From the NCBI GenBank assembly GCA_902564385.1, contig CACFAT010000004.1, positions 22,669-86,668 on the forward strand: a stretch of DNA of 64,000 nt, written 5' to 3'. The translations under genes were made by a program, and so were the position numbers. Positions 41,355 to 50,763 of the stretch are shown here, piece by piece (position 1 is the stretch's first letter; the number at the start of each line of letters is the position of its first letter). The stretch comes from an uncultured Pelagibacteraceae bacterium (GTDB lineage Bacteria; Pseudomonadota; Alphaproteobacteria; Pelagibacterales; Pelagibacteraceae). The notes beneath the pieces were generated by a model. It was given only the letters and a program-made list of their open reading frames with translations. It was not told the DNA's origin and did no database searches.

Positions 41355-43508
41355 ATGGAATTTTTAAAAAAATATCCAAAAATATTTCAGTGGTTATTTC
41401 TATTAATTGTTTTCTTTGCTCTTTGTTTTGCTATTGATGTTCCAGAAACATATAAATTCATTAGAGGACAAGCTGAATTCGTAAAAGACCCTAATCAAAG
41501 TAGTTATATATTTTTAGGCAAAGAAGTAAGATATTACGCCTTTGATGTTTTCTGGCGTCTTCCTCCATTACTTGGATGGTTACCAATATGGATAAATGAC
41601 TCCTTGTTTTTCTTAATGAACGAGTGGATGCCAATGGAGTTTTGGAATGAGGACACTCAAGAATTTAAAACCAGACCAATAGTTTTGCAAATTAGCAGAA
41701 ATTTAACAGCTTTTATGACCTTTTTAATAGAATTAATTAGAGAAATTCTATTAGGTGGACTTGAAACAATTGTTGCCTTTACAAGTTGGGATTGGATCGA
41801 TGCGAACCCTTGGGCAGAGTTACCAGGTCTACCTTGGACAATAGTTGCAGCTGGCTTTGCAATACTTGCTTATAAATTAAGTGGTATTGGACTCGCTTTA
41901 TTTGCCGGTTTAACAATGGTTTACATTTCTATATTTGGACAATGGAAACCATCGATGCAAACACTCTCTTTTATTTTAGTTGCTGCGCCTCTATCTTTTA
42001 TATTTGGGTTAAGTTTAGGTATTGCAGCTTATAAAAGTAAACGTGTAGAAAAAGCTCTATATCCAATTCTATTAGTTATGCAAACAATGCCACAATATGC
42101 AGTATTAGTTCCTGCACTTGTTCTTTTTGGAGTCGGTGACCACGCTGCAGTAATTATAACTATGGTTGTTGCTGTTCCACCCATGATATTACTTACTTTA
42201 CTAGGATTGAGAGCTATTCCTCCAGAAGTGATTGAAGCTGGAAGAATGAGTGGTTGTAATAATTGGCAACTAATGTCTAAAGTGCTAATTCCAACGGCCA
42301 GACGAGATATTTTAATTGGCGTAAACCAGGTTATCATGGTGTGCTTTTCTATGGCTGTTATTTCAGCCTTCATTGGAGCGAAAGGTCTAGGTTTTAATTT
42401 ATTGTTAGCACTAAATCAGCTTAATATCGGATTAGCATTAGAAGCTGGTCTTTGTATAAGTCTAATTGCAATTTTATTAGATAAAATGTCATTAGCATGG
42501 GCAAACAAGCAAGTTGATTATTTTGGCAATTTGAATTTTTTTCAAAGAAATAAAAATTTATTATTTTTTAGTATTACGGTCATAATTGGAATTTTACTCG
42601 CCTACTTTGGATCTGTTTATTTTAAAGGTGGTTACAATTATTTATTTGAAGTTCCACACAATAAAGGAATATCAACTGCTGATTTTTGGAATAAAGGTGT
42701 CGATTGGATTTTTGATACCTTCTTTGTTTATATAAAAGCATTTAATACATGGTTAATTCAAGAAGTGTTACAACCAATGAGGGCTTTGTATTTAAGGATG
42801 CCAGCTGTTGCTACATTAGTTCTAGTTGTTGGTGCAGGCTATTTAATTGGTGGAATTAGATCTGCATTTGTAGTTTGTGGTTTGACATTATTCATAGCTC
42901 TAAGCCCTTGGTGGGATAGAGCCTTAGTAACGGCTTACATGGCAACATTTGGGGTAATTGTCTCTTGTATAATTGGTTTTACGGTTGGCACATTATGTTT
43001 TCAAAATAAACATTCTGCAAAATTTATGTTAGGGGTATGTGATATATTTCAAACATTTCCATCATTTGTTTATCTTATTCCTGTTATGATGCTTTTTGGA
43101 ATAACTGACACTTCTGTTCTTATTGCTGTCATTGTTTATGCAACTATACCAGCAACAAGATATACAATTGAAGGGCTTAGAAGTGTTCCAGCAGGTTTAC
43201 ATGATGCAGCGACGATGTCTGGTGTAAATAAATTTCAAAGATTAACAAAAATTGAATTTCCTTTAGCATTCCCTCATATGATGCTTGGTATAAATCAAAC
43301 AATAGTGTTTGCATTATTTATGGTGATTATAGGAGCATTTATCGGCACTGAAGATTTAGGGCAATATATTTTAAAAGCTTTATCAGATAAAAATGGTGCT
43401 GGTATTGGATTAACTTTGGGTATTTGTGTAGCTTTTATAGGTTTAATTTTTGATAATTTGATAAGAACTTGGGTAGAAAAAAGAAAAAAACATCTAGGAA
43501 TTGCTTAA
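41355..43508 (+). CDS. Tandem-fused betaine/TMAO-type ABC permease (ProW-ProW/TmoW-like)
   Basis: The 717-residue membrane protein contains two permease units. The first coupling loop reads EVIEAGRMSGCNNWQLMSKVLIPTARRDILIG (near residues 290-325), and the second GLHDAATMSGVNKFQRLTKIEFPLAFPHMMLG (near 613-650). Each is preceded by the family QTMPQYAVLVP or QTFPSFVYLIP motif. Classical ProW is about 350 residues and acts as a dimer; here both halves are one chain. TmoW-like large permeases exist in marine TMAO users. It ends six bases before the GpsA-like gene. Confidence 0.9.
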   Translation: MEFLKKYPKIFQWLFLLIVFFALCFAIDVPETYKFIRGQAEFVKDPNQSSYIFLGKEVRYYAFDVFWRLPPLLGWLPIWINDSLFFLMNEWMPMEFWNEDTQEFKTRPIVLQISRNLTAFMTFLIELIREILLGGLETIVAFTSWDWIDANPWAELPGLPWTIVAAGFAILAYKLSGIGLALFAGLTMVYISIFGQWKPSMQTLSFILVAAPLSFIFGLSLGIAAYKSKRVEKALYPILLVMQTMPQYAVLVPALVLFGVGDHAAVIITMVVAVPPMILLTLLGLRAIPPEVIEAGRMSGCNNWQLMSKVLIPTARRDILIGVNQVIMVCFSMAVISAFIGAKGLGFNLLLALNQLNIGLALEAGLCISLIAILLDKMSLAWANKQVDYFGNLNFFQRNKNLLFFSITVIIGILLAYFGSVYFKGGYNYLFEVPHNKGISTADFWNKGVDWIFDTFFVYIKAFNTWLIQEVLQPMRALYLRMPAVATLVLVVGAGYLIGGIRSAFVVCGLTLFIALSPWWDRALVTAYMATFGVIVSCIIGFTVGTLCFQNKHSAKFMLGVCDIFQTFPSFVYLIPVMMLFGITDTSVLIAVIVYATIPATRYTIEGLRSVPAGLHDAATMSGVNKFQRLTKIEFPLAFPHMMLGINQTIVFALFMVIIGAFIGTEDLGQYILKALSDKNGAGIGLTLGICVAFIGLIFDNLIRTWVEKRKKHLGIA

Positions 43509-43514
43509 TCTTAA

Positions 43515-44474
43515 ATGAAAAAAATTTTAATAATAGGCGGTGGCGCAATGGGATCTGCTTTTACTTTTCCATGTATAGATAATAAAAACGAAGTAACTAT
43601 CACAGAGCCCTATAATAAAACTTTTATTAAAAATTTGTCTTCAAAAAAGAAATATCATTCTAGTTTGAAAATAAATTTACCAAATAAATTAATATACAAA
43701 AAGTATTCAACTCATTTGTTAACTAATAAATATGATTTAGTTGTTGTTGCGTTAAGTTTATCGGGAATAAATTTTATAAGTGAAGAATTTAAAAAATCAA
43801 ACATCAAAAGTCCAATTCTTATTCTTACTAAAGGTTTAAAGTATGAGAAAAAAAAACAGAAAATTTTTACTATTTCAGAGGATATAAAGAAAACTAATAA
43901 AAATATAAATGTTTCAGTTTTAAAAGGACCTTGCTTAGCAAAAGAACTTTCAAATAAAAAACAAACAAGTGTGATTGTTGCTAATAAAAATATCAAAACC
44001 GCAAAAAAAATTTGTAATATGATAACTACAAAATACTATTTAACTGAAACTTCGAAAGATGTTATTGGAGTTGAGATCTGTTCTTCAATTAAAAATATTT
44101 ATTCAATGATTATTGGAGCTGGAGATAGTTTAAATATGTCTTCAAGTTTATTCAAAAAATCTATAAATGAGATGATATATATTACTAAATATTTTAAAGG
44201 AAAAATTGAAACTGCTCTTGGATTAGCCGGAGTCGGAGATCTATACGTCAGTGCTGCAGGAGGTAGAAATAGTAAAATGGGTGGTTACTTGGGGCAAGGC
44301 TATACATTTAACAATGCTAAAAGAAAATTTATGCCAAATGAAACTGTTGAGGGAGAGCAACTTGCAAGAGAAATTGCTCCATTTGTATTAAAAAAAATTC
44401 AACAAAAAAAAATCCCTTTGATGACAAAATTAATTAAATCTATAATTAACAATAAAAAATTAATATTAAATTAA
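43515..44474 (+). CDS. GpsA-like NAD(P)-dependent glycerol-3-phosphate dehydrogenase
   Basis: The 319-residue product has the Rossmann motif IIGGGAMGSAFTF at 6-18 and the family marks LKGPCLAKELS, GVEICSSIKNIYSMIIGAGD with the catalytic Lys, and ALGLAGVGDLYVSAAGGRNSKMGGYLG. GpsA reduces dihydroxyacetone phosphate to sn-glycerol-3-phosphate. The gene sits between betaine permease and sugar-type ABC ATPase, so it may be a specialised paralogue working with the sugar importer rather than the lipid-synthesis enzyme. The protein is very Lys/Ile/Asn-rich. Confidence 0.8.
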   Translation: MKKILIIGGGAMGSAFTFPCIDNKNEVTITEPYNKTFIKNLSSKKKYHSSLKINLPNKLIYKKYSTHLLTNKYDLVVVALSLSGINFISEEFKKSNIKSPILILTKGLKYEKKKQKIFTISEDIKKTNKNINVSVLKGPCLAKELSNKKQTSVIVANKNIKTAKKICNMITTKYYLTETSKDVIGVEICSSIKNIYSMIIGAGDSLNMSSSLFKKSINEMIYITKYFKGKIETALGLAGVGDLYVSAAGGRNSKMGGYLGQGYTFNNAKRKFMPNETVEGEQLAREIAPFVLKKIQQKKIPLMTKLIKSIINNKKLILN

Positions 44475-44475
44475 A

Positions 44476-45561
44476 ATGGCGAGTATTAAAATAGATAAAG
44501 TAAATAAGTATTTTGGAAGTACTCATGTTATAAAAGATGTTTCTCTTGATATAAAAAGTGAGTCTTTTACTGTTCTAGTAGGACCAAGTGGTTGTGGTAA
44601 ATCTACAATTTTAAGAATGATTGCTGGTTTAGAAGAAATTAACTCTGGCACAATATCTATTGACGATAAAGTTGTTAACGATCTGCCACCTAAAGAAAGA
44701 AATATTGCAATGGTATTTCAATCTTATGCTCTTTACCCTCATATGACAGTATTTGATAATATGGCTTTTGGTTTAAAGATTGAAAAAAAATCAAAAGAAG
44801 AAATAGAGCAAAGAGTAATGGAGGCTGCTAAAATTCTGCAAATAGAGGAGTATCTTGAGAGAAAACCCAAACAATTATCTGGAGGACAACGTCAAAGGGT
44901 GGCAATAGGAAGAGCCATTACAAGAAAACCAAAAGTTTTTTTATTTGATGAACCATTATCTAACTTAGATGCAGCGTTAAGAGTCCAAATGAGGGTAGAA
45001 TTAGCAAAATTACATGATCAACTTAATGCAACAATGATTTACGTAACTCATGATCAGACTGAAGCCATGACACTTGCAAATGATATTGTTGTATTGGATC
45101 AAGGGATAGTTTCACAAAAGGGATCACCCATGAATTTATATAATAACCCAGATAACTTATTTGTTGGAGGTTTTATCGGATCTCCAAAAATGAATTTTAT
45201 AGATAGTAAAATTTTGAGTAAAAGTTCAAAGAGTTCTGAAGTAGATATAATGGGGACTGGAAAGTTAAATGTACCAAAAATTTCTGAAAATATTCAAGAA
45301 GGGGATAGTATAAAAATTGGAATAAGACCAGAGCACTTAATATTAAACGCAAAATCAGATACACTTTGGGAAAGCAAGGTTTTCGTCGTAGAAAAATTAG
45401 GGTCAGGAACATATTTATACTTGGAGAAAGAGGGAGATCCTCTTGTTGTACAAACTGATGGAGACACAAATATTAAAGTAGGTGACACTGTTAAAATAGG
45501 TTTTGATCCATTTCGTTGCCATTTATTTGATAATAAAGGTATTTCTTTTAAAAATTCTTGA
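44476..45561 (+). CDS. Sugar ABC transporter ATPase (MalK/UgpC family)
   Basis: The 361-residue protein has Walker A GPSGCGKST near residue 36, Q-loop FQSYALYPHMTVFDNM, signature LSGGQRQRVAIGRA and Walker B KVFLFDEPLSNLDA, then the C-terminal TOBE regulatory domain (IGIRPEHL). This length and order are those of MalK/UgpC. One base after the GpsA-like gene and before the family 1 binding protein, it is the ATPase of the sugar importer completed by the permeases at 47053 and 48302. Confidence 0.92.
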   Translation: MASIKIDKVNKYFGSTHVIKDVSLDIKSESFTVLVGPSGCGKSTILRMIAGLEEINSGTISIDDKVVNDLPPKERNIAMVFQSYALYPHMTVFDNMAFGLKIEKKSKEEIEQRVMEAAKILQIEEYLERKPKQLSGGQRQRVAIGRAITRKPKVFLFDEPLSNLDAALRVQMRVELAKLHDQLNATMIYVTHDQTEAMTLANDIVVLDQGIVSQKGSPMNLYNNPDNLFVGGFIGSPKMNFIDSKILSKSSKSSEVDIMGTGKLNVPKISENIQEGDSIKIGIRPEHLILNAKSDTLWESKVFVVEKLGSGTYLYLEKEGDPLVVQTDGDTNIKVGDTVKIGFDPFRCHLFDNKGISFKNS

Positions 45562-45595
45562 ATCAATCTCAGGTAGTATTGTGTAATTTAGATAC

Positions 45596-45624
45596 TTGTT
45601 ATTCTTCTTTTAAATGTTCATTAT
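45596..45624 (+). promoter_or_regulatory. Candidate promoter of the sugar binding-protein gene
   Basis: TTGTTA (45596-45601) and CATTAT (45619-45624) are 17 bases apart in the 111-base gap before the binding protein. Matches are 4 of 6 each, so support is weak. Confidence 0.28.
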
Positions 45625-45672
45625 GTGTTAATTTTTAAATAACTTTAGAAAACACGAAAAAGAGGGGAATAT

Positions 45673-47001
45673 ATGTTTAAAAATATATTAATAACAATCT
45701 CTGCAATAGCTTTTGTTTTTAATTCAATTGCATTTGCAGATATCAAATTCTGGACGACAGAAACTCAACCAGCAAGAATGGCTAAACAAGAAGAGATGGC
45801 TAAAGCTTTTGAAGCTAAAACTGGAATTGGAGTTGAAGTTATCCCGATTGATGAAAAAGATTTAGGAACAAGAGCTACTGCAGCAGCTGCAGCAGGAGAT
45901 CTTCCTGATGTAATTTATCATACATTGCAATATGTATTGCCATGGGCTGAAGCGGGAATTTTAGACGTTGATGCAAATAATGATATAATTAAAACACTTG
46001 GAAAAGATACTTTTGCTCCAGGCGCTTTAAAGATGGCTAAAAAAGGTGGCAAAATTGCAGCCGTGCCAGTAGATGGATGGACGCAAATGGTCGTTTACAG
46101 AAAAGATTTATTTAAAGCTGCTGGTTTAGAACCACCAACAACTTATGCAAATATTGAGAAAGCAATAGATGCTTTATCTAGTAACGATATGTTTGGATTT
46201 GTTGCTGCAACTAAAACTGATGAAAACTTTATGAGCCAGGTTTTGGAACATGTTCTGCTTGCAAATGGTGTAAACATCGTGAAAAAAGGTGGAACAAAAA
46301 AACAAGGTAGAGCTTTAAAAAATTCTTTACAGTTTTATAAAAAATTAGCTAAAGCAAGCCCTCCAGGAGAACTTTATTGGAAACAATCAAGAGAACTTTA
46401 TTTCGCTGGTAAAACTCCAATGATAATTTGGTCACCATTTATCATGGATGAATTAGCTGGTTTAAGAGATTCAGCTCCACCAACAATTAACAGTGATCCT
46501 ACATCACCAGAGTTGGCATCTAAAACTGGATTTATAACTAATTTTAGTGGACCAAATAATGTAAAAGGTGCAGCTTGGGCAGATGTTAGATACTTTGGTA
46601 TAACTGCAGATGCAGATACTGATGAAGCTAAGCAGTTTATTCTTTATTCAATGGATGAGGGATACACTAGTACTTTATCTATCGCACCAGAAGGTAAATT
46701 CCCTGTAAGAAGAGGTAATGCGAGTGATCCAAATGCATTTACAACGGCTTGGAGTAAACTACCTGTTGGAGTTGATAGAAAAGCTCCTTTAACAGATCTA
46801 TATTCTGCAGATGTAATAAATAATATTGTTGCTGGTTTAGATACTGCTAACAGATGGGGAGTAAAAGAAGGTGAACTATCTCGAGCATCTAAAATTATTA
46901 ACAATAAGTTTATAAATAGAATCACTAGACAATATATTGATGATCAATTGACGCTAGATGAAGCAGTAGATGAAATTAATACTGTGCTAGCTAGCTTCTA
47001 G
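45673..47001 (+). CDS. Sugar ABC transporter substrate-binding protein, family 1
   Basis: The 442-residue product has a signal peptide (to about residue 22, ending AFA) and then IKFWTTETQPARMAKQEEMAKAFEAKTGIGVEVIP, typical of family 1 sugar-binding proteins, with TAAAAAGDLPDVIYH and later WADVRYFGITADADTDEAKQF. A strong AGAGGGGAA ribosome site supports the start. The ligand is likely a glycoside used by the hydrolase at 49495, for instance glucosylglycerate or mannosylglycerate, by gene context only. Confidence 0.88.
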   Translation: MFKNILITISAIAFVFNSIAFADIKFWTTETQPARMAKQEEMAKAFEAKTGIGVEVIPIDEKDLGTRATAAAAAGDLPDVIYHTLQYVLPWAEAGILDVDANNDIIKTLGKDTFAPGALKMAKKGGKIAAVPVDGWTQMVVYRKDLFKAAGLEPPTTYANIEKAIDALSSNDMFGFVAATKTDENFMSQVLEHVLLANGVNIVKKGGTKKQGRALKNSLQFYKKLAKASPPGELYWKQSRELYFAGKTPMIIWSPFIMDELAGLRDSAPPTINSDPTSPELASKTGFITNFSGPNNVKGAAWADVRYFGITADADTDEAKQFILYSMDEGYTSTLSIAPEGKFPVRRGNASDPNAFTTAWSKLPVGVDRKAPLTDLYSADVINNIVAGLDTANRWGVKEGELSRASKIINNKFINRITRQYIDDQLTLDEAVDEINTVLASF

Positions 47002-47014
47002 TAATTTAAAAAAT

Positions 47015-47052
47015 TAAAAAAAGCGGGTAATATTAATTATCCGCTTTTTTTT
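47015..47052 (+). terminator. Intrinsic terminator/attenuator after the sugar binding-protein gene
   Basis: AAGCGGGTAAT pairs with ATTATCCGCTT (one G-T wobble) around an ATTA loop, with A residues before and eight T after. The T tract ends at the next ATG (47053), so it should reduce transcription of the permeases relative to the binding protein. Confidence 0.85.
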
Positions 47053-48312
47053 ATGAGTTCAAAACTTGCAAAAATTGAAAAAAGAACAGCTTATCTTTTA
47101 ATATTACCATCAGTTTTTTTGGTATTTTCTATAATATTATTTCCAATATTCTCAAATATTTGGATTAGTTTTAAAAATGTAGAACTTAAAGATTTAAGAA
47201 TTCCTGAACCAAGAGCAAAAAAATTAGTAAAATCAATTAACGATAATCCAACTCAAATAAAAGTAATTTATAAATTAAGAAATAGTTCTCTTACACAAGA
47301 AATTACTAATGTAAAATTTAAAGATAAATATCCAGACAATCTCGAACCAACAAATTTAGATAATAGATGTCAATTTAAATCAAATTTACTTATGTGTAAA
47401 TTAGGTAATTGGCCAAAAAAATACCGAGAAAATTTAGAAATAGTTTTTCAAAATACTAATAATCAAGAAATTTCAAAGAAGGAAATAAAATCTTATAAAC
47501 CTAAACTATCAGGTAAGTCACAAAATATATTATTAACTTATGAATTTACTTTAAATAATTTCAAAAAAGTAATCAAAGACAAAGCATTTATAGATCTATT
47601 ATCAACAACTTTTTATTACACTTTTTTTGGAACAATAGGTGCAATAGTTTTTGGAATTTTGGCAGCACAAATGGTAAATCAAAAATTTTTTGGAAGAACA
47701 TTTATGAGAAGTGTCTTGTTGTTTCCTTATGTTGCACCAGTAGTTGCTCTTGCTTATACCTGGGAACTTTTACTTGATCCAACAAGTGGAACTTTAAATA
47801 ATTTATTAATTAATTATCAAATTATTGAAGGACCAATAAATTTACTAGGACAAAAATACGTAACTTTAAACATACTTGGTTTTGATTTTAAATTAAGGTT
47901 AGCATTAACAACTGTAATTATTTTTGAAATTTGGAGATATTTTCCTCTAGCATTTTTATTTATTCTTGCTCGTCTTCAAGCAGTTCCAAAAGAGTTGTAT
48001 GAAGCAGCTGATGTTGATGGTGCAAATCCTATCCAAAAATTTCTTAATATTACTTTGCCCCAGATATTAGCAGTGATTTCAATTTTATTTATGATTAGAT
48101 TTATTTGGAATTTTAATAAATTTGAAGACATCTTCTTACTCACTGGTGGGGCATCAGGCACAAGAACATTGCCAATAAATGTATATCAACAAGGTTTTTC
48201 AATCGGGGATATAGGTATGGGTTCTGCAGTTTCTATTGTGATTGTAGCGTTTCTATTAATTTTTATGTTTATTTATTTTAAACTTTTAGGAAAAAGAGCT
48301 GATGAAAATTAA
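47053..48312 (+). CDS. Sugar ABC transporter permease (MalF-like)
   Basis: The 419-residue membrane protein has a first helix at about 13-35, then a long extracytoplasmic insert of about 120 residues (about 45-165; Cys pair, many Asn and Lys), then five further helices. The coupling loop YEAADVDGANPIQKFLNITLPQI lies near residue 315. MalF of E. coli has a similar periplasmic insert. It overlaps the next permease by 11 bases. Confidence 0.88.
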   Translation: MSSKLAKIEKRTAYLLILPSVFLVFSIILFPIFSNIWISFKNVELKDLRIPEPRAKKLVKSINDNPTQIKVIYKLRNSSLTQEITNVKFKDKYPDNLEPTNLDNRCQFKSNLLMCKLGNWPKKYRENLEIVFQNTNNQEISKKEIKSYKPKLSGKSQNILLTYEFTLNNFKKVIKDKAFIDLLSTTFYYTFFGTIGAIVFGILAAQMVNQKFFGRTFMRSVLLFPYVAPVVALAYTWELLLDPTSGTLNNLLINYQIIEGPINLLGQKYVTLNILGFDFKLRLALTTVIIFEIWRYFPLAFLFILARLQAVPKELYEAADVDGANPIQKFLNITLPQILAVISILFMIRFIWNFNKFEDIFLLTGGASGTRTLPINVYQQGFSIGDIGMGSAVSIVIVAFLLIFMFIYFKLLGKRADEN

Positions 48313-49495
48313 AAATATATTTACTTATTGCCTTATCTCTTCTTTGTTTTTGTTTTCATTAATTTGTATTTGGAAAATCTTAGTTACATTACAAGGAATT
48401 GAATTAACAAATTTCAATTTTAATAAATTATTTACCTTTGGAATAATTCTATGTGTAATAAATCTTTTAATTGGAAAAAAATTTAATTTAAATATTAAAA
48501 TTACTACACTTGCACTTTTATTTTCTATCTTTGATTATTTTATTTCTATAAATTTACCTATTTGGTACAGTTTTGGCATATTCTTAATTTCATTATTTTT
48601 TTTCAATAACATAAAAAACTACGACAAAAACTTTTTGTCAAAAAATCATTCGTCTCAAAAATTATTCTTTAATTTTTTAACATTATTTGGTATTACGCTG
48701 TTTTCTTTTGTAATTCTTTTCCCTTTTTACATGATGTTAGTTACAAGCTTTAAAACACAAGCATTATTATTATTGAACCCCTTAGACTTTAGTATTAATT
48801 TTGCACAAGGATTGCCAGAGTTGTTCAAATCTTATTTTATAGTATTCAAAGATTATAATTTTGGAAGATATATGCTAACGAGCACAATAGTCTCCTTAGG
48901 CACAGTCATTATAACATTAATATTTGCAATACCAGCTGCTTACGCTGTTGCAAGACTTAATTTCTTTGGAAAAAATTTTTTATCAACATCCATATTGATA
49001 ATTTATTTGTTTCCAGCGATAGTTTTAGTGATACCTTTGTACACAATTTTTAGTCAACTTGGTTTAAGAAATTCTATTGAGGGTTTACTAATAGTTTATA
49101 CAGCTACAACCTTACCTGTAGCAATTTATATGCTGCAAGGTTACTTTAAAAGTATACCAAAAGAATTAGAAGAAGCAGGGATAATAGATGGTCAAAATTG
49201 GCTTGGTATAATTTTTAAAATTATACTCCCACTTAGTTTACCCGCAATATCATCAGTAGCTTTGTATGTATTTATGATAGCTTGGAATGAATTTTTGTTT
49301 TCATTAATGTTTTTAGACCGGCCAAATACATTCACATTATCAAGAGCTATTCAGTTTCTGAATGTTGGAGCTGAAACACCTAGACAATATTTGATGGCAG
49401 GGTCTGTAGTAGTAACTTTGCCTATTTTAATAATTTTTGTTTATTTTGAAAAATATTTAGTAAGTGGTCTTACTGCAGGAAGCGTTAAAGGATAA
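48302..49495 (+). CDS. Sugar ABC transporter permease (MalG-like) with extra N-terminal helices
   Basis: The 397-residue protein has a MalG-type core from about residue 125 (FPFYMMLVTSFKTQ) with the coupling loop ELEEAGIIDGQNWLGIIFKIILPLSLP and the C-terminal helix ending VSGLTAGSVKG. About 110 additional N-terminal residues form roughly three extra hydrophobic helices, longer than the usual 280-residue family member. Partner of the MalF-like permease. Its stop overlaps the hydrolase start by one base. Confidence 0.88.
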   Translation: MKIKNIFTYCLISSLFLFSLICIWKILVTLQGIELTNFNFNKLFTFGIILCVINLLIGKKFNLNIKITTLALLFSIFDYFISINLPIWYSFGIFLISLFFFNNIKNYDKNFLSKNHSSQKLFFNFLTLFGITLFSFVILFPFYMMLVTSFKTQALLLLNPLDFSINFAQGLPELFKSYFIVFKDYNFGRYMLTSTIVSLGTVIITLIFAIPAAYAVARLNFFGKNFLSTSILIIYLFPAIVLVIPLYTIFSQLGLRNSIEGLLIVYTATTLPVAIYMLQGYFKSIPKELEEAGIIDGQNWLGIIFKIILPLSLPAISSVALYVFMIAWNEFLFSLMFLDRPNTFTLSRAIQFLNVGAETPRQYLMAGSVVVTLPILIIFVYFEKYLVSGLTAGSVKG

Positions 49496-50754
49496 TGCAA
49501 AATAAAGTAGAAGAGGCAAAAAAAATATTATTAGGCAACAGAAAAAATGGCTACACACTTCCTACTAATAACAAATTATATCCTGCTCAATGGAATTGGG
49601 ATTCAGCTTTTATAGCTCTTGGCTATTCTTACTTTAATTTAGATTTTTCAATTATAGAAATTGAAACTTTGCTTAATGGTCAGTGGGACGATGGTATGGT
49701 ACCCCACATTCTTTTTCATGAAAAAGACACATCTTATTTTCCAAATCACACAACTTGGCAATGTGGAAAAAATATACCTTCTTCTGGTATTACTCAGCCA
49801 CCAGTTTTAGCCAGTATTTTGAGAAAAATTGTTGAAAAAAATAAATTAAATAATGATCAAAACTCAAGGATAATTAAAGTAATCAAAAAAATTAAAAATT
49901 ATCATGATTGGTTCATAAAATTCAGAGATCCTAATAAAACGGGCCTTGTATCCATATTACATCCTTGGGAAAGTGGGTATGATAATTCTCCAATTTGGGA
50001 TCAGCCAATGAGCAATATCAAAGTAGATAAAGACCTTAATTATAAAAGAAGAGACCTTGAAGTTTCAAACTCTGATGAGAGACCTTTAAAAACTGATTAT
50101 GATAGATATGTAACTTTAAGAGATCAATTTAGGGATGTTCAGTATGATCCACATAAATTGTATGAGATTTCTGATTTTAATGTAGTAGATGTTGGATTTA
50201 ATGCTTTATTTTTGAGAGCAAATAAAGATCTACTTACCTTAGCTAAAAATTTAGATTTAAATTTCGATGATTTATATAATTTCGTATCCAAAACTGAAAA
50301 TCAAATATTAAAATTATATGATGATAATATTAATGATTTTGTCTCAAAAGATTTAAAAACTAATTTGAATATCGTTGTTCCATCAATAACAAATTATTTT
50401 ACTTTATTTGCAAATTTAGAAAATGATCAATTAAATAAAAAAATTATTAATAATTTAAAAAATCATAATATTAATGACAATTACTATTTCTCAACAATAA
50501 AACCAAATCATCCTTCGTTTGAAGAAAAAAGATATTGGAGAGGTCCAATATGGATAAATTGTAATTGGTTGATTTATCAAGGACTTATTAAAAAAGAGCC
50601 AGAATATGCAAATGAAATCAAAAAAAAAACTTTAGAATTAATTGAAGAAAAAGGTTTTCATGAATATTACAGTTATAAAGATGGATCAGTTATGGGCGCA
50701 AATAATTTCTCATGGAGCGCAGCTTTATATTTAGACCTGGTTCTAGAAAATTAG
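49495..50754 (+). CDS. GH63-type glucosylglycerate/mannosylglycerate hydrolase-like enzyme
   Basis: The 419-residue protein has the alpha/alpha-barrel marks of the small GH63 glycerate-glycoside hydrolases: YPAQWNWDSAFIALGY near 29-44, GQWDDGMVPHILFH, HPWESGYDNSP with probable catalytic acid Asp163, YWRGPIWINCNWLIY, and GFHEYYSYKDG with probable catalytic base Glu390. Mycobacterial glucosylglycerate hydrolase and Thermus mannosylglycerate hydrolase have the same length and motifs. No signal peptide, so it acts in the cytoplasm on what the ABC importer brings in. It splits a sugar from glycerate; glucosylglycerol cannot be excluded. Confidence 0.78.
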   Translation: MQNKVEEAKKILLGNRKNGYTLPTNNKLYPAQWNWDSAFIALGYSYFNLDFSIIEIETLLNGQWDDGMVPHILFHEKDTSYFPNHTTWQCGKNIPSSGITQPPVLASILRKIVEKNKLNNDQNSRIIKVIKKIKNYHDWFIKFRDPNKTGLVSILHPWESGYDNSPIWDQPMSNIKVDKDLNYKRRDLEVSNSDERPLKTDYDRYVTLRDQFRDVQYDPHKLYEISDFNVVDVGFNALFLRANKDLLTLAKNLDLNFDDLYNFVSKTENQILKLYDDNINDFVSKDLKTNLNIVVPSITNYFTLFANLENDQLNKKIINNLKNHNINDNYYFSTIKPNHPSFEEKRYWRGPIWINCNWLIYQGLIKKEPEYANEIKKKTLELIEEKGFHEYYSYKDGSVMGANNFSWSAALYLDLVLEN

Positions 50755-50763
50755 ATTAGATTT

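Noticed and set aside
45197..45566. Two overlapping minus-strand ORFs in the MalK-like gene
   Set aside because: Both lie antisense within the TOBE domain coding sequence and have no ribosome site or family features.
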